A DNA stretch of 64,000 nucleotides, taken from positions 62,001 through 126,000 of the forward strand of contig NZ_QNRQ01000003.1 in the NCBI RefSeq assembly GCF_003315175.1, written 5' to 3'. The DNA comes from Eoetvoesiella caeni (GTDB lineage Bacteria > Pseudomonadota > Gammaproteobacteria > Burkholderiales > Burkholderiaceae_B). Under the pieces are notes generated by a model, which was not told the origin of the DNA, did not search any database, and saw nothing but the letters and a program-made list of their open reading frames with translations. Position 1 is the first letter of the stretch. Every line of letters starts with the position of its first letter. Shown here piece by piece: positions 52,892 through 62,265 of the stretch. The position numbers and the translations under genes are program-made.

Positions 52892-53152
52892 TTACTCGGC
52901 CGATGCCCGGCCAGTATTGACGGCCGTTTCAAGCTCGCGAACCTTGACTTCAAGGACCGCAATACGCGCAAGCGCACGCTCCAGAAGTTCGGCTTGTGTG
53001 TCGAACTCGTCGCGGGAAATGAGGTCGAGCTTGGTGAATGTTTGCGCCATGACAGCCTTGACGTTGCGCTCGATATCGGCAGCGGGGCTTTTGGCGATGA
53101 GTTCTGATATGTTTTTCTGAAAGTCTTCGAACCACTCTGTGCGGGTAGCCAT
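52892..53152 (-). CDS. ubiK: UbiK ubiquinone biosynthesis accessory factor (YqiC-like)
   Basis: Small coiled-coil protein of 86 residues: WFEDFQKNISELIAKSPAADIERNVKAVMAQTFTKLDLISRDEFDTQAELL then a heptad region ARIAVLEVKVRELE. This matches the YqiC/BMFP family, now called UbiK, which assists the Ubi complex in E. coli and related bacteria. It normally sits near comM, glnK and amtB in Burkholderiales; here the hyu cassette separates it from comM. Confidence 0.9.
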   Translation of the reverse strand: MATRTEWFEDFQKNISELIAKSPAADIERNVKAVMAQTFTKLDLISRDEFDTQAELLERALARIAVLEVKVRELETAVNTGRASAE

Positions 53153-53212
53153 GGCCGTTCCTTGTTAATTAGCAATATCGCTAGTGTAATAAAAAACGCC
53201 CGGTAAAAGGCT

Positions 53213-53257
53213 CGACACCCTGGAGGCCGCAAGCACATGCCGGCATCCAGGGTGTCG
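53213..53257 (-). terminator. Large inverted repeat, probable terminator of the lipoprotein gene
   Basis: Perfect 11-bp arms CGACACCCTGG and CCAGGGTGTCG around a 23-base interior with an inner GCCG/CGGC stem. It is 20 bp after the leftward lipoprotein stop and is followed on that strand by a T-rich stretch about 20 bases later. Confidence 0.55.
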
Positions 53258-53276
53258 TTACTGCGAACGGCGCAAG

Positions 53277-53630
53277 TTATTTTGCGCCGTCGGCCGCGGG
53301 GGCTGTCCCGGTGCCATTGCCCAGCTTGTCCTGAATCGCCTTGTCGGCACTGGCCGCGCCGTCTTTTACGGATTCGCGGGCCCGGTTTGCCATGTCGACC
53401 GCACCGTCTTTGGCGGCACTGGCCTTGTCAGACAGTGTGTCGCCCGTAGAGCTGGACGAACTGCTGGGCGCTGGAGCCGGAGCCGGCGACGTCGAGGGGG
53501 CCGGCGATGTGGCCGGAGGAGTCGAATCAGCCGGGGGGGCCGTCGTATCGTTTTCTTTGGAGCATGCCGCCAACAGGCTTAGCGAAGCCGCCATAGCGAT
53601 AACAGCAATTTGTGTACGTTTGATTTGCAT
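53277..53630 (-). CDS. Putative lipoprotein with Pro/Ala/Ser-rich linker
   Basis: Protein of 117 residues with a lipoprotein signal peptide: basic start MQIKRTQ, hydrophobic core and lipobox LAAC. After the Cys comes a low-complexity linker of Pro, Ala, Ser and Thr (about 25-60), then an amphipathic helical part with repeated Lys-Asp-Ala-like units (DKASAAKDGAVDMANRARESVKDGAASADKAIQDKLG). The start has AGGAT upstream. Function unknown; it resembles surface- or envelope-linked stress proteins. Confidence 0.7.
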   Translation of the reverse strand: MQIKRTQIAVIAMAASLSLLAACSKENDTTAPPADSTPPATSPAPSTSPAPAPAPSSSSSSTGDTLSDKASAAKDGAVDMANRARESVKDGAASADKAIQDKLGNGTGTAPAADGAK

Positions 53631-53993
53631 AATGATCCTCACTTGTCCAAAGTCGCGATTGATGAAGACTGAGCCCGGTGCGACTAACGGTTCAGCAGCG
53701 AGCTTGTTACAACTGGCTTAGTTACAATTCTAGCCATGCCGCTGAAGGAAGATGCGAACCTAGTGTAAATCCTGATGACAACGAAAAAATTGTCCTGTTC
53801 GTTTTTTTCACGAAAGCCCTTGCGGGATAACAGCTTGTGGCTATCAGGAAGCTGAACGCTACCCTACATACAGTGACAAATGACCGGCCAGAACAACCTT
53901 TCGTCACACATTCAGGCTCGAAAACCACAGATCCGCACGTAGTTTCCCCTCACCCCAGTTGCCGTCCACGCCGGTGCGGCTTGGATGCCCAGC
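53631..53993. other. Gene-free region upstream of glnK
   Basis: About 360 bp, with a short minus-strand frame (53722-53928) lacking family features. It separates the lipoprotein gene from the nitrogen-control region. No other signal was found. Confidence 0.4.
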
Positions 53994-54008
53994 GCACCAA
54001 ACCGGTGC
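53994..54008. promoter_or_regulatory. Putative NtrC-binding site
   Basis: GCACC-AAACC-GGTGC, an exact match to the core GCACC-N5-GGTGC of NtrC enhancer sites. It lies about 85 bp upstream of the sigma54-type promoter of glnK. Confidence 0.75.
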
Positions 54009-54086
54009 TGCCGAACGATTCGAGTGCGCATTGGCAGCAAATTGCGGCCAGGCAAAGCTGCCTATTGCGCTTTCATGCGCGAAAAA

Positions 54087-54104
54087 TTGGCATGAACTTT
54101 GCTT
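54087..54104 (+). promoter_or_regulatory. Sigma54-type promoter of glnK-amtB
   Basis: TTGGCATGAACTTTGCTT has the GG at -24 and GC at -12 separated by 10 bases, matching TGGCAYG-N4-TTGCW. An inverted repeat TAGGTAATT / AATTACCTA (54105-54129) follows in the leader. Together with the NtrC site this predicts nitrogen-limitation control. Confidence 0.85.
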
Positions 54105-54122
54105 TAGGTAATTCGAAAGTAA

Positions 54123-54479
<357 letters not shown>

Positions 54480-54496
54480 CCTCAGGAGATAACACT

Positions 54497-55723
54497 ATGG
54501 ATAAGGCAGATTTCGTCTGGGTAGGCATTTCCACCTTGCTGGTCTTGCTTATGGTTGTGCCCGGACTGGCGTTGTTCTATGCCGGACTGGTCCGTTCCAA
54601 GAATGTCTTGTCGATGCTGGCCCAGGTACTTGCAACCTTTGCGCTGGCCATCGTCATTTGGTTCGTCTATGGCTACTCGCTGGCCTTTACCGAAGGCAAC
54701 GCCTTCATCGGCGGCGTCTCGCGCATACTGCTTGGGGGGATCGTCGATTTCGGCACGGGCAAATACGCGCTGGCCGGCACGCTGCCTGAACTGGCGTTCG
54801 CCGCGTTCCAGGCTACTTTCGCCGGCATTACCTGCGCGCTTATTGTGGGCAGCTTCGCCGAGCGCGCCAAGTTCCAGGCCGTCCTTGTTTTTACCCTGAT
54901 CTGGCTTACATTCGCCTATCTTCCCATAGCCCATATGGTCTGGGCGCCGGACGGCTGGCTGTTCAAGCAAGGCGCGCTGGACTTCGCGGGGGGCACCGTC
55001 GTGCACATCAACGCCGGCATAGCCGGCCTGGTGGGCGCCTACTATATTGGACCGCGCCTGGGCCACGGCCGCGAAGCCATGGCGCCTCATAATTTGCCCA
55101 TGACCATGATAGGCGGCTCGCTGCTGTGGGTGGGCTGGTTCGGCTTCAATGCGGGCTCGGCCTTGGGCGCCAATGAAATCGCCGCGCTGGCGTTCTTCAA
55201 TACGCTGATTGCCACGGCCGGCGCCATCCTGGCCTGGATGGGCGTGGAATGGGCAGTCAAGGGCAAGCCTTCCATGCTGGGCGCGGTATCCGGCGCGGTG
55301 GCCGGCCTGGTCGGCATCACCCCCGGCGCGGGGCTGGTCGGCCCGGGCGGTGCGCTGCTTATCGGCATACTCGTTGGCGCCCTGTGCGTCTGGGGCGTGA
55401 ATGGGCTGAAACGCATGCTGCGCGCGGACGACACACTGGATGTGTTCGGCATCCATGGCCTGGGCGGCATGGCCGGCGCCCTGCTTACCGGCCTATTCAA
55501 CGCCAAGGCCTTGGGCGGACCCGGCCTGGATTCGCTAAGCCTCGTTCCACACCAACTCTGGGTTCAGTTGGAAGGCATACTGATTACCCTGGCATGGTCG
55601 GGCGTGGTAGCCCTGGCTGCATACTATATTGCCGACAAGCTGTGCGGCCTGCGTGTAAACAAGGAAATCGAGCGCGAAGGCCTGGATACGGCTTCGCATG
55701 GTGAGTCGGCGTACCAGCGCTAA
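54497..55723 (+). CDS. amtB: Ammonium transporter AmtB
   Basis: Trimeric ammonium channel, 408 residues and 11 predicted helices. Marks: GLALFYAGLVRSKNVLSM, the Phe gate region FAAFQATFAGIT, the signature DFAGGTVVHINAGIAGLVGA with the first pore His, and DVFGIHGLGGMAGAL with the second. The ATG follows CAGGAGATAAC. No cleaved signal peptide is evident, unlike E. coli AmtB. Confidence 0.96.
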   Translation: MDKADFVWVGISTLLVLLMVVPGLALFYAGLVRSKNVLSMLAQVLATFALAIVIWFVYGYSLAFTEGNAFIGGVSRILLGGIVDFGTGKYALAGTLPELAFAAFQATFAGITCALIVGSFAERAKFQAVLVFTLIWLTFAYLPIAHMVWAPDGWLFKQGALDFAGGTVVHINAGIAGLVGAYYIGPRLGHGREAMAPHNLPMTMIGGSLLWVGWFGFNAGSALGANEIAALAFFNTLIATAGAILAWMGVEWAVKGKPSMLGAVSGAVAGLVGITPGAGLVGPGGALLIGILVGALCVWGVNGLKRMLRADDTLDVFGIHGLGGMAGALLTGLFNAKALGGPGLDSLSLVPHQLWVQLEGILITLAWSGVVALAAYYIADKLCGLRVNKEIEREGLDTASHGESAYQR

Positions 55724-55766
55724 AGCACTTGCCGGCTTGACTCTGTTTCGGAACGTCAGCGCGAAA

Positions 55767-55798
55767 GCCAGCCCAGATATTGCTTTATATGGGCTGGC
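55767..55798. terminator. Bidirectional terminator between amtB and ptsI
   Basis: Nine-base arms GCCAGCCCA and TGGGCTGGC, extended by an AT-rich inner stem with one bulged G. It lies between the two convergent stop codons. Confidence 0.7.
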
Positions 55799-55832
55799 GC
55801 GCCAGTAAGGCACGCGTGATTCAAGAATGAAA

Positions 55833-57593
55833 TCAGCCGGCCAGCGAGGCCAGGTCGATCCGTTCGGCGCGATTCAGCGCCGATGCCACTTTAATGCGCA
55901 GGGCGTTGGAATGCGCCAGGCGCACTTCTTTTTTAACATCCAGCAATTGCTGCGGATGCATGGAAAATTCCTTCAGGCCCAGGCCCAGCAACATGCGCGT
56001 TACGCTGGCATCCCCCGCCATTTCGCCGCATACGGCAACCGGCTTGCCGGCTCTTTCGCCGGCGTTGATAGTGTGGGCGATCAGGCGCAGCACCGCTGGG
56101 TGCATGGGGTCGTACAGTTCGGCGACGTCGTTGTCTCCGCGGTCGATTGCCAGCGTGTACTGAATCAAATCGTTGGTACCTATAGACAAAAAGTCCAGGC
56201 TGTCGATGAACGGTTCGATGGCGATGGCAATGGCCGGGATTTCCACCATGGCGCCAAGTTCGTAATTGCTGGCGTAAGGTATGCGCCGCGCTTCGAGCTC
56301 GGCGCCCGCCACCGCAATCGCCTGGCGCACAGCATGCACTTCGTGCATATGCGAAATCATGGGGATCAGGATACGGATTTTGCCGTGCAGCGAGGCGCGC
56401 AGCAAGGCGCGCAGCTGCGTTCCGAAGATTTCCGGATTGGCCAGGCAATAACGTATGGCGCGCAGCCCCAGGGCCGGGTTTGCAGCCACGGCAATATCGC
56501 CATCCAGGGTTTTATCCGCGCCAATATCCAGCGTGCGTATGGTCACCGGCCGCCCGGCCATGGTCTGCACGACCGAGGCGTAGGCTTCGTATTGTTCTTG
56601 TTCGCCAGGCAAGTCACTGCGGCCCATGAACAGAAATTCGCTACGGAACAGGCCTATGCCGTCGGCGCCGGCTTCAAGCGCCATGGCAGCCTCTTCCGGT
56701 AGTTCGATATTGGCTTCAAGCTTGACCCGCACCCCGTCCAGCGTAATGGCTTCGGCGTCGCGCAGCAGGCTTAGTTCGGCCCGGTCGTCAGCGTATGCGG
56801 CCTGGCGGCGCAGGTATTCGTTGAGGGCGAACTGGGGCGGGTTGACGAGAACAGCGCCGGTTGCGCCATCGACCACCAGCACATCGCCGTCGCGCACCAG
56901 AGAGCGCACATTGCCGATGCCGACCACCGCCAGTACGTTCATGCTGCGGGCAACGATGGCCGTGTGCGAGGTGGGGCCGCCCAGGTCGGTCAGGAACGCC
57001 GCAAACCGGCCGCCGCGCAGTTTGAGCATGTCGGCTGGCGAGATGTCTCGAGCCACAACGATAAGGGCTTCGTCGGCAGGCGCCTCGCTAAGCCGGGGCA
57101 GAAGTACCGTGGACCCCGACAAGACCCGCAGCACACGCTCGATGACCTGGCGGATATCGGCGCCCCGTTCGCGCAAATAGGCGTCTTCCATGATGGCGAA
57201 CTGCTCGCCCAGTATTTGCCCCTGCGTGGTCAGAGCCCATTCGGCGTTGTAATGCCGCTCGATGATGAGCTCGCATGTCTGCTGGGCCAGCATCGGGTCG
57301 TCCAATAGCATGCTGTGCACGGTCAGCAAAGCCCCCATTTCGCGCGGAGCGTCGTCGGGCAAGTTGGCGACCATGCCTTGCAATTCGTCGCGCGCCAGCG
57401 CCAGCGCCGATTTAAGCCGCTGGCATTCAGCCTGGACCGCCTCGGGCTGAATGCGGTAATGCGCAACTTCCAGCGTGGCCGCGCCCATGACGACCGCGCG
57501 GCCAATGGCATAGCCTTTGACCACGCCCTGCCCGCGCATGCACAGCATGGAGTTCAGGGTATTCGGTGGCGGATGATGAGGAGCCGGATTCAT
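55833..57593 (-). CDS. ptsI: PTS enzyme I
   Basis: PEP-dependent phosphotransferase, 586 residues. Phospho-His in DLGGPTSHTAIVAR (about His210), PEP-binding GADGIGLFRSEFLFMGR, and the C-terminal catalytic VCGEMAGD. The N-terminus is about 20 residues longer than in E. coli; ATGs at codons 16 and 19 are alternatives. It is last in the unit gshB-EIIA-ptsH-ptsI. No EIIB or EIIC permease is present here, so the system may be regulatory, as in other Burkholderiales. Confidence 0.95.
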   Translation of the reverse strand: MNPAPHHPPPNTLNSMLCMRGQGVVKGYAIGRAVVMGAATLEVAHYRIQPEAVQAECQRLKSALALARDELQGMVANLPDDAPREMGALLTVHSMLLDDPMLAQQTCELIIERHYNAEWALTTQGQILGEQFAIMEDAYLRERGADIRQVIERVLRVLSGSTVLLPRLSEAPADEALIVVARDISPADMLKLRGGRFAAFLTDLGGPTSHTAIVARSMNVLAVVGIGNVRSLVRDGDVLVVDGATGAVLVNPPQFALNEYLRRQAAYADDRAELSLLRDAEAITLDGVRVKLEANIELPEEAAMALEAGADGIGLFRSEFLFMGRSDLPGEQEQYEAYASVVQTMAGRPVTIRTLDIGADKTLDGDIAVAANPALGLRAIRYCLANPEIFGTQLRALLRASLHGKIRILIPMISHMHEVHAVRQAIAVAGAELEARRIPYASNYELGAMVEIPAIAIAIEPFIDSLDFLSIGTNDLIQYTLAIDRGDNDVAELYDPMHPAVLRLIAHTINAGERAGKPVAVCGEMAGDASVTRMLLGLGLKEFSMHPQQLLDVKKEVRLAHSNALRIKVASALNRAERIDLASLAG

Positions 57594-57623
57594 GGTGCGG
57601 ATCGTGCCGATAACACCGCTATC

Positions 57624-57896
57624 CTACTCTTGTTCGCCGAACTTGCTATGGAATAACGCTTGTATTTCGCCCAGGGCCGCTTCGGCGTCGGGGCCGTTGG
57701 CATCGATCTTGACGGTAACGCCAAGGCCGGCGGCCAGCATCATGACGCCCATGATGCTTTTGGCATTCACCCGCTGTGCGCCGCGCGCAATGAAGATTTC
57801 GCAGCCGGCGAAGCGGCCGGCCAGTTGCGTGAGCTTGGCCGCTGCCCGCGCATGCAAGCCCAATTTATTGCTGATGACGATATCTACTGTAGGCAT
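57624..57896 (-). CDS. ptsH: HPr phosphocarrier protein
   Basis: PTS phosphocarrier of 90 residues: MPTVDIVISNKLGLHARAAAKL with the phospho-His at position 15, and the Ser site in NAKSIMGVMML (Ser47), target of HPr kinase in species that have it. An upstream in-frame ATG would add seven residues. It lies 30 bp before ptsI. Confidence 0.95.
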   Translation of the reverse strand: MPTVDIVISNKLGLHARAAAKLTQLAGRFAGCEIFIARGAQRVNAKSIMGVMMLAAGLGVTVKIDANGPDAEAALGEIQALFHSKFGEQE

Positions 57897-57934
57897 AGGA
57901 CTCTTGTTTTCATTCATTCAGTAATCAAAACAAC

Positions 57935-58357
57935 TCAGGAAAGTTGCCTGCAATCGGCATTCACGATGCCCTTGAGTGCCCCCAGGCGAACTTTCTCGCT
58001 AAGCTCGTCGGGCGCTTCCTGTTGTTCTGTCAAGGCCTTCAGGACCATGCACAGATTCGTGCCTGTAATCAGGTGTCCGGCCACCTTGCTTTCAAGCGCA
58101 ATTTTCAAAGCCCGATTGGCAATATTAAACGGTGTAGCTCCGAATATATCGCACAAGATCAGGATGCCGTCGTCTGCGCCGCCCTTGCCGTCTGGCTCGG
58201 CCAGCAACGCGGACAACTGCTGGACCCGTTCTTCGATGGGATCGTCGGGCGCGACGTCGAACACGGTCAATAAGGGCTTGGCGCCCAGGATATGCTCGGC
58301 ACACGCCGCAAACGCCTGGCCCAGCGGCGCGTGCATGACGAGAACAATGCGTACCAT
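57935..58357 (-). CDS. PTS EIIA-Man family protein
   Basis: Protein of 140 residues of the mannose-type EIIA fold: MVRIVLVMHAPLGQAF with the likely phospho-His at position 9, DDGILILCDIFGATPFNIANRA, and GTNLCMVLKAL. With EI and HPr it forms a phosphorelay lacking its own sugar permease. It starts directly after the gshB stop. Confidence 0.92.
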   Translation of the reverse strand: MVRIVLVMHAPLGQAFAACAEHILGAKPLLTVFDVAPDDPIEERVQQLSALLAEPDGKGGADDGILILCDIFGATPFNIANRALKIALESKVAGHLITGTNLCMVLKALTEQQEAPDELSEKVRLGALKGIVNADCRQLS

Positions 58358-59317
58358 TCAGGCACCTACTGCTTTTTCTAGCGCGACGGCAAAAAACTCC
58401 GCCACATTGAAATCGGTCTGCTCGGTGATTTCGACGAAACAGGTGGGACTGGTTACGTTGATCTCGGTGACGTAGTCGCCAATGACGTCCAGGCCTATCA
58501 GCAGCAGCCCACGCTGCGCCAGGCGCGGCCCTATGGCATTGGCGATTTCAAGGTCGCGCTCGGACAATTTGCGCGCAACGCCCCTGCCGCCGGCAGCCAA
58601 ATTACCGCGAGTTTCACCGGCCAAGGGAATACGCGCCAGCGCATATGGCACGGGCTGGCCGCCAATGATAAGAATGCGCTTGTCGCCGTTGACGATTTCC
58701 GGGATATACCGCTGCGCCATAATGGTGCGAGCGCCGTTGTCGGTCAGGGTTTCAAGTATGGCGCCAAGGTTGGGCTCGGTCTTTTGCAGCCTGAAGATTC
58801 CTGTCCCACCCATGCCGTCCAGCGGCTTGACGATGACATCGCCATGCAAATCATGAAAGGCCCTCAGGCGTTTCATGTCGCGCGAAACCAGCGTCGGCGC
58901 GGTAAATTGCGCGAACTCGGTAATCGCCAGCTTTTCGGGATGATTGCGGATTGCCGCCCCGGAATTGAACACCCGTGCGCCCTGCGCTTCGGCACGCTCG
59001 AGCAAATGCGTCGAATAAACGTATTCCATGTCGAACGGAGGGTCTTTACGCATGATGACGGCATCGAAAGCCGTCAAAACGGTATCTGTGCGAGATCCGC
59101 GCTCGCGCCACCACTCGTGGCCGTGCAGGTCGGCGCCCTCGATCAGTTCGACGGCGGTGCTGGCCGCCTTGACGACCCCCTCGTCGACATACAGGTCGCC
59201 CTGCAGCACTACGCTTAATGCATGACCGCGGCTGCTGAGCGCACGCATCATCGCTACCGAAGAGTCTTTATACGCCTTTAGCGAGGGTAAAGGGTCAATA
59301 ACAAATAATACGTGCAT
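58358..59317 (-). CDS. gshB: Glutathione synthetase
   Basis: ATP-grasp enzyme joining gamma-glutamylcysteine and glycine, 319 residues. It begins MHVLFVIDPLPSLKAYKDSSVAMM, with the GshB hallmarks DPPFDMEYVYSTHLLE, FNSGAAIRNHPEKLAI, VKPLDGMGGTGIFRL and DVIGDYVTEINVTSPT. The frame is open eight codons upstream. gshA, often next door in this order of bacteria, is not in the window. A leader hairpin lies upstream. Confidence 0.95.
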   Translation of the reverse strand: MHVLFVIDPLPSLKAYKDSSVAMMRALSSRGHALSVVLQGDLYVDEGVVKAASTAVELIEGADLHGHEWWRERGSRTDTVLTAFDAVIMRKDPPFDMEYVYSTHLLERAEAQGARVFNSGAAIRNHPEKLAITEFAQFTAPTLVSRDMKRLRAFHDLHGDVIVKPLDGMGGTGIFRLQKTEPNLGAILETLTDNGARTIMAQRYIPEIVNGDKRILIIGGQPVPYALARIPLAGETRGNLAAGGRGVARKLSERDLEIANAIGPRLAQRGLLLIGLDVIGDYVTEINVTSPTCFVEITEQTDFNVAEFFAVALEKAVGA

Positions 59318-59336
59318 GAGACACCTGCGAACGCAA

Positions 59337-59364
59337 GCCATCGGGCTGTTCAGGCCCGGATGGC
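59337..59364 (-). promoter_or_regulatory. Hairpin between infC and gshB
   Basis: Arms GCCATCGGGC and GCCCGGATGGC (one bulged base) around TGTTCAG. No T-run follows in the leftward direction, so it is more like a leader or mRNA-processing hairpin than a strong terminator. Confidence 0.45.
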
Positions 59365-59394
59365 GCAGCGCCTGCTTAAGTTAAGAGGCGAATT

Positions 59395-59946
59395 TTATGA
59401 GGCGGATTCGCCCGATTTGCCGGACACCGCCTTTTTGCGCGGCGCCAGCACCATGACCATTTGCCGCCCTTCAAGCTTGGGCATGGCTTCGACCTGGCAC
59501 AGGTCGAGCAGATCATCGCGCACGCGTTCAAGCACGCGCATGCCCAGCTCTTGGTGCGCCATTTCGCGGCCGCGGAAACGCAAGGTCACCTTGGCCTTGT
59601 CGCCTTCTTCGATAAAGCGTTTCAGGTTGCGCAGCTTGACCTGGTAGTCGCCCTCGTCGGTGCCCGGACGGAATTTGACTTCTTTTACCTGGATGACTTT
59701 TTGTTTGGAGCGGGCTTCGGCCTGACGCTTTTGTTCTTGGTACTTGAACTTCCCATAGTCCATGAGGCGGCAGACCGGCGGCTCGGCATTGGGCGCGATC
59801 TCGACCAGGTCTACTTCGTGTTCTTCTGATAAATTGATGGCATCTGAGGTTTTGACAACACCCAGTTGCTCGCCATCCACTCCTATAAGGCGCACCTCTG
59901 GGACACGGATTTCACCATTGATGCGATGAGCTTTTTCGGTTGCGAT
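59395..59946 (-). CDS. infC: Translation initiation factor IF-3 with AUC start
   Basis: IF-3, 183 residues, starting at a non-standard ATC (59946-59944): the reading is (I/M)[24 protein letters not shown]. The N-terminal segment [13 protein letters not shown] is conserved in IF-3, so the GTG at 59895, which would remove it, is rejected. TAGGAG stands eight bases before the ATC, and no ATG, GTG or TTG lies in frame between the thrS stop and that codon. The rest is standard: [23 protein letters not shown] and the C-terminal domain with [17 protein letters not shown]. Rare starts allow IF-3 to repress its own translation in E. coli (AUU). Confidence 0.95.
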   Translation of the reverse strand: MATEKAHRINGEIRVPEVRLIGVDGEQLGVVKTSDAINLSEEHEVDLVEIAPNAEPPVCRLMDYGKFKYQEQKRQAEARSKQKVIQVKEVKFRPGTDEGDYQVKLRNLKRFIEEGDKAKVTLRFRGREMAHQELGMRVLERVRDDLLDLCQVEAMPKLEGRQMVMVLAPRKKAVSGKSGESAS

Positions 59947-59981
59947 GTCTAAGACTCCTAGAATTGATAAAAAATGCCCGG

Positions 59982-61919
59982 TCAGGCTTGCCCGACTTCA
60001 AGGCGGGCATCGATTTCGTGTTGCAGGCGTGCGGCGAATTGGCCTATGGGCATAACCCCAAGGTCGATGCCGCCACGGCTGCGTACCGCCACTGTTGCGG
60101 TTTCGCGCTCTTTTTCGCCAACCACAAGAATATACGGCACTTTTTGCATACTGTGCTCTCTGATTTTACGGGTGATTTTTTCCCCGCGCAAATCGGCGCT
60201 GACCCGAAAGCCCTGTTTGGCAAGAGTTTGCGATATTTCCGTTGCATAAGCGGCAAAGTTCTCGGAGATGCAGCAGACCACGGCATGCTGCGGCGAGAGC
60301 CAAGGCGGCATGGCGCCGGCGTGGTTTTCGATGAGCATGCCAATGAAGCGCTCGAAAGAACCCAGAATGGCCCGATGCAGCATAACCGGGGTTTTACGCT
60401 GGTCGCTGGCATCGACATACTCGGCACCCAGCCTTGCCGGCATGGAGAAGTCGACCTGGATGGTGCCGCACTGCCAATGGCGCCCAATGGCATCCTTCAG
60501 GGTGTATTCGATTTTGGGGCCATAGAAGGCGCCTTCGCCCGGCGAGACTTCGTATTTGCAGCCGGTGCGGTCCAAGCTTTCCATCAGGGCTTTCTCGGCC
60601 TTGTCCCAGACTTCGTCGGCCCCGATGCGTTTTTCAGGCCGCGTGGCCACTTTGTACAGAATTTCGGTGAAGCCGAAGTCGGCATATACCTTTTGCAATA
60701 GCGCGGTGAAGGCCGAGCATTCGTCCTGCAACTGGTCTTCGGTACAGAATATATGGCCATCGTCCTGGGTAAAACCGCGCACGCGCATCATGCCGTGCAA
60801 CGAGCCCGAAGGTTCATTGCGATGGCACTGGCCGAACTCGCCATAGCGAATGGGCAATTCGCGATATGAATGCAGGTTGGCATTGAAGATCTGCACATGG
60901 CCGGGACAGTTCATGGGTTTGAGGCCATAAACGCGATTCTCGGATTCGGTCGTGAACATGTTTTCGGCGTAGTTGTCCCAGTGCCCGGTTTTCTTCCAGA
61001 GGGACAGGTCGAGAATCTGCGGCGCCTTGACCTCTTGGTAGCCGTTATCGACATACACGGCACGCATGTATTGCTCGACCTGCTGCCATAAAGTCCAGCC
61101 TTTCGGGTGCCAGAAAATAAGCCCGGGCGCCTCGTCCTGGAAATGGAACAGGTCCAGTTCGCGGCCCAGTTTGCGGTGGTCGCGTTTTTCGGCCTCTTCA
61201 AGCATCGTCAAGTATGCCGCCTGCTCTTCTTTGCTGGCCCAGGCCGTGCCGTAGATACGCTGCAGCATCTCGTTCTTGCTGTCGCCGCGCCAATAAGCGC
61301 CGGCCACTTTCATCAGCTTGAATACCTTGAGCTTGCCGGTGGACGGTACGTGAGGCCCCCGGCACAAATCGATGAAGTCGCCTTCGCGATAGAGGCTGAT
61401 GGCCTCGTTGGACGGGATAGAGGCGATGATCTCGGCTTTATAGGTCTCGCCTATGCCCTTGAAGAACTCGACTGCATCGTCCCGCAGCCATTCTTCGCGG
61501 GTAACGGTTTCGTCTTTCTTGGCCAGTTCCGCCATTTTCTTTTCGATGGCGGCCAGATCTTCAGGCGTGAACGGCCTTTTGTAGGCGAAGTCGTAGTAGA
61601 ACCCGTTGTCGATTACCGGACCGATAGTGACCTGCGCCTCGGGAAACAGTGACTTGACCGCATAGGCCAGCAGGTGCGCGGTTGAATGGCGGATCAAGTC
61701 CAGCCCTTCGGGATCCTTGGCCGTGATTATGGCCAGGTGCGCATCTTGCTCGATGACGAAGCTGGTGTCGACCAGCTTGGGTTCGCTGCCCTGCGTGCTG
61801 ACGCGTCCGGCCAGCGCGGCGCGACCCAGCCCCGTGCCTATCGAGTGCGCAATATCGTTGATGGATACCGGGCCCGGAAACTCGCGCTTCGAACCATCGG
61901 GCAGAGTAATTTGAACCAT
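59982..61919 (-). CDS. thrS: Threonine-tRNA ligase
   Basis: Class II synthetase of 645 residues. It has an N-terminal TGS domain ([16 protein letters not shown]), an editing domain with [17 protein letters not shown], the catalytic core including [31 protein letters not shown] and [20 protein letters not shown], and a C-terminal anticodon domain. The frame is open 53 codons upstream through the leader; the conserved TGS start and position after a leader terminator fix the ATG at 61919. It is cotranscribed with infC (35 bp gap). Confidence 0.97.
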   Translation of the reverse strand: MVQITLPDGSKREFPGPVSINDIAHSIGTGLGRAALAGRVSTQGSEPKLVDTSFVIEQDAHLAIITAKDPEGLDLIRHSTAHLLAYAVKSLFPEAQVTIGPVIDNGFYYDFAYKRPFTPEDLAAIEKKMAELAKKDETVTREEWLRDDAVEFFKGIGETYKAEIIASIPSNEAISLYREGDFIDLCRGPHVPSTGKLKVFKLMKVAGAYWRGDSKNEMLQRIYGTAWASKEEQAAYLTMLEEAEKRDHRKLGRELDLFHFQDEAPGLIFWHPKGWTLWQQVEQYMRAVYVDNGYQEVKAPQILDLSLWKKTGHWDNYAENMFTTESENRVYGLKPMNCPGHVQIFNANLHSYRELPIRYGEFGQCHRNEPSGSLHGMMRVRGFTQDDGHIFCTEDQLQDECSAFTALLQKVYADFGFTEILYKVATRPEKRIGADEVWDKAEKALMESLDRTGCKYEVSPGEGAFYGPKIEYTLKDAIGRHWQCGTIQVDFSMPARLGAEYVDASDQRKTPVMLHRAILGSFERFIGMLIENHAGAMPPWLSPQHAVVCCISENFAAYATEISQTLAKQGFRVSADLRGEKITRKIREHSMQKVPYILVVGEKERETATVAVRSRGGIDLGVMPIGQFAARLQHEIDARLEVGQA

Positions 61920-61936
61920 ACAAAACCTTACGTAAA

Positions 61937-61962
61937 CGAAAAAACGCGGCATCTGCCGCGTT
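61937..61962 (-). terminator. Terminator-like hairpin in the thrS leader
   Basis: On the minus strand AACGCGGCA pairs with TGCCGCGTT across a two-base loop and is followed by TTTT CG, giving six T in a row. It lies 24 bp before the thrS start with no upstream gene on this strand, so it is a leader element, probably an attenuator. Confidence 0.7.
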
Positions 61963-62060
61963 CTTGGAATTTCCTGCCTGCTTTCCGGGCTGCTTTTCAG
62001 ACTGTTCCGGCCTGCGCAAAAATAAATTTCATACCATGCAAGCAATATAAACAGTTTGTT

Positions 62061-62089
62061 AGTGTAGCACCGCCCCATGCCCCGAACAA
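62061..62089 (-). promoter_or_regulatory. thrS-infC promoter
   Basis: Minus-strand -35 TTGTTC (62089-62084) and -10 TACACT (62066-62061) with a 17-bp spacer. The predicted leader is about 130 nt and contains the hairpin at 61937-61962. Confidence 0.6.
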
Positions 62090-62265
62090 GTTGGAAAGCC
62101 GCAAATCGGCCGCGGCAATGACGGCCATCGGCAGCGGCCGCTACGGGCTAACCCCAAATTTCAAATAGTTTTCCAAATGTTATTCTTGCGCTTTGGTTTT
62201 GAGTTAGCCTGCACAATCCTACCAAGGCCACGCTGCCATATTCTCAAGACGCAACAGGATCGCCG

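Noticed and set aside
53722-53928. 68-codon minus-strand frame between the lipoprotein and glnK genes
   Set aside because: No family features or ribosome site, and it lies in a regulatory, non-conserved stretch.
55827-56702. 291-residue frame antisense to ptsI, and similar long antisense frames over pheT, sufS, the Rieske gene and hyuB
   Set aside because: They lie opposite strongly supported genes, have no family features and reflect high-GC third positions.
59393-59895. infC starting at the GTG at 59895
   Set aside because: It would remove the conserved [10 protein letters not shown] segment; the ATC start with TAGGAG fits better.
61997-62032. 11-codon frame [11 protein letters not shown] in the thrS leader as an attenuation peptide
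   Set aside because: Only one Thr codon and no ribosome site; kept only as a note.
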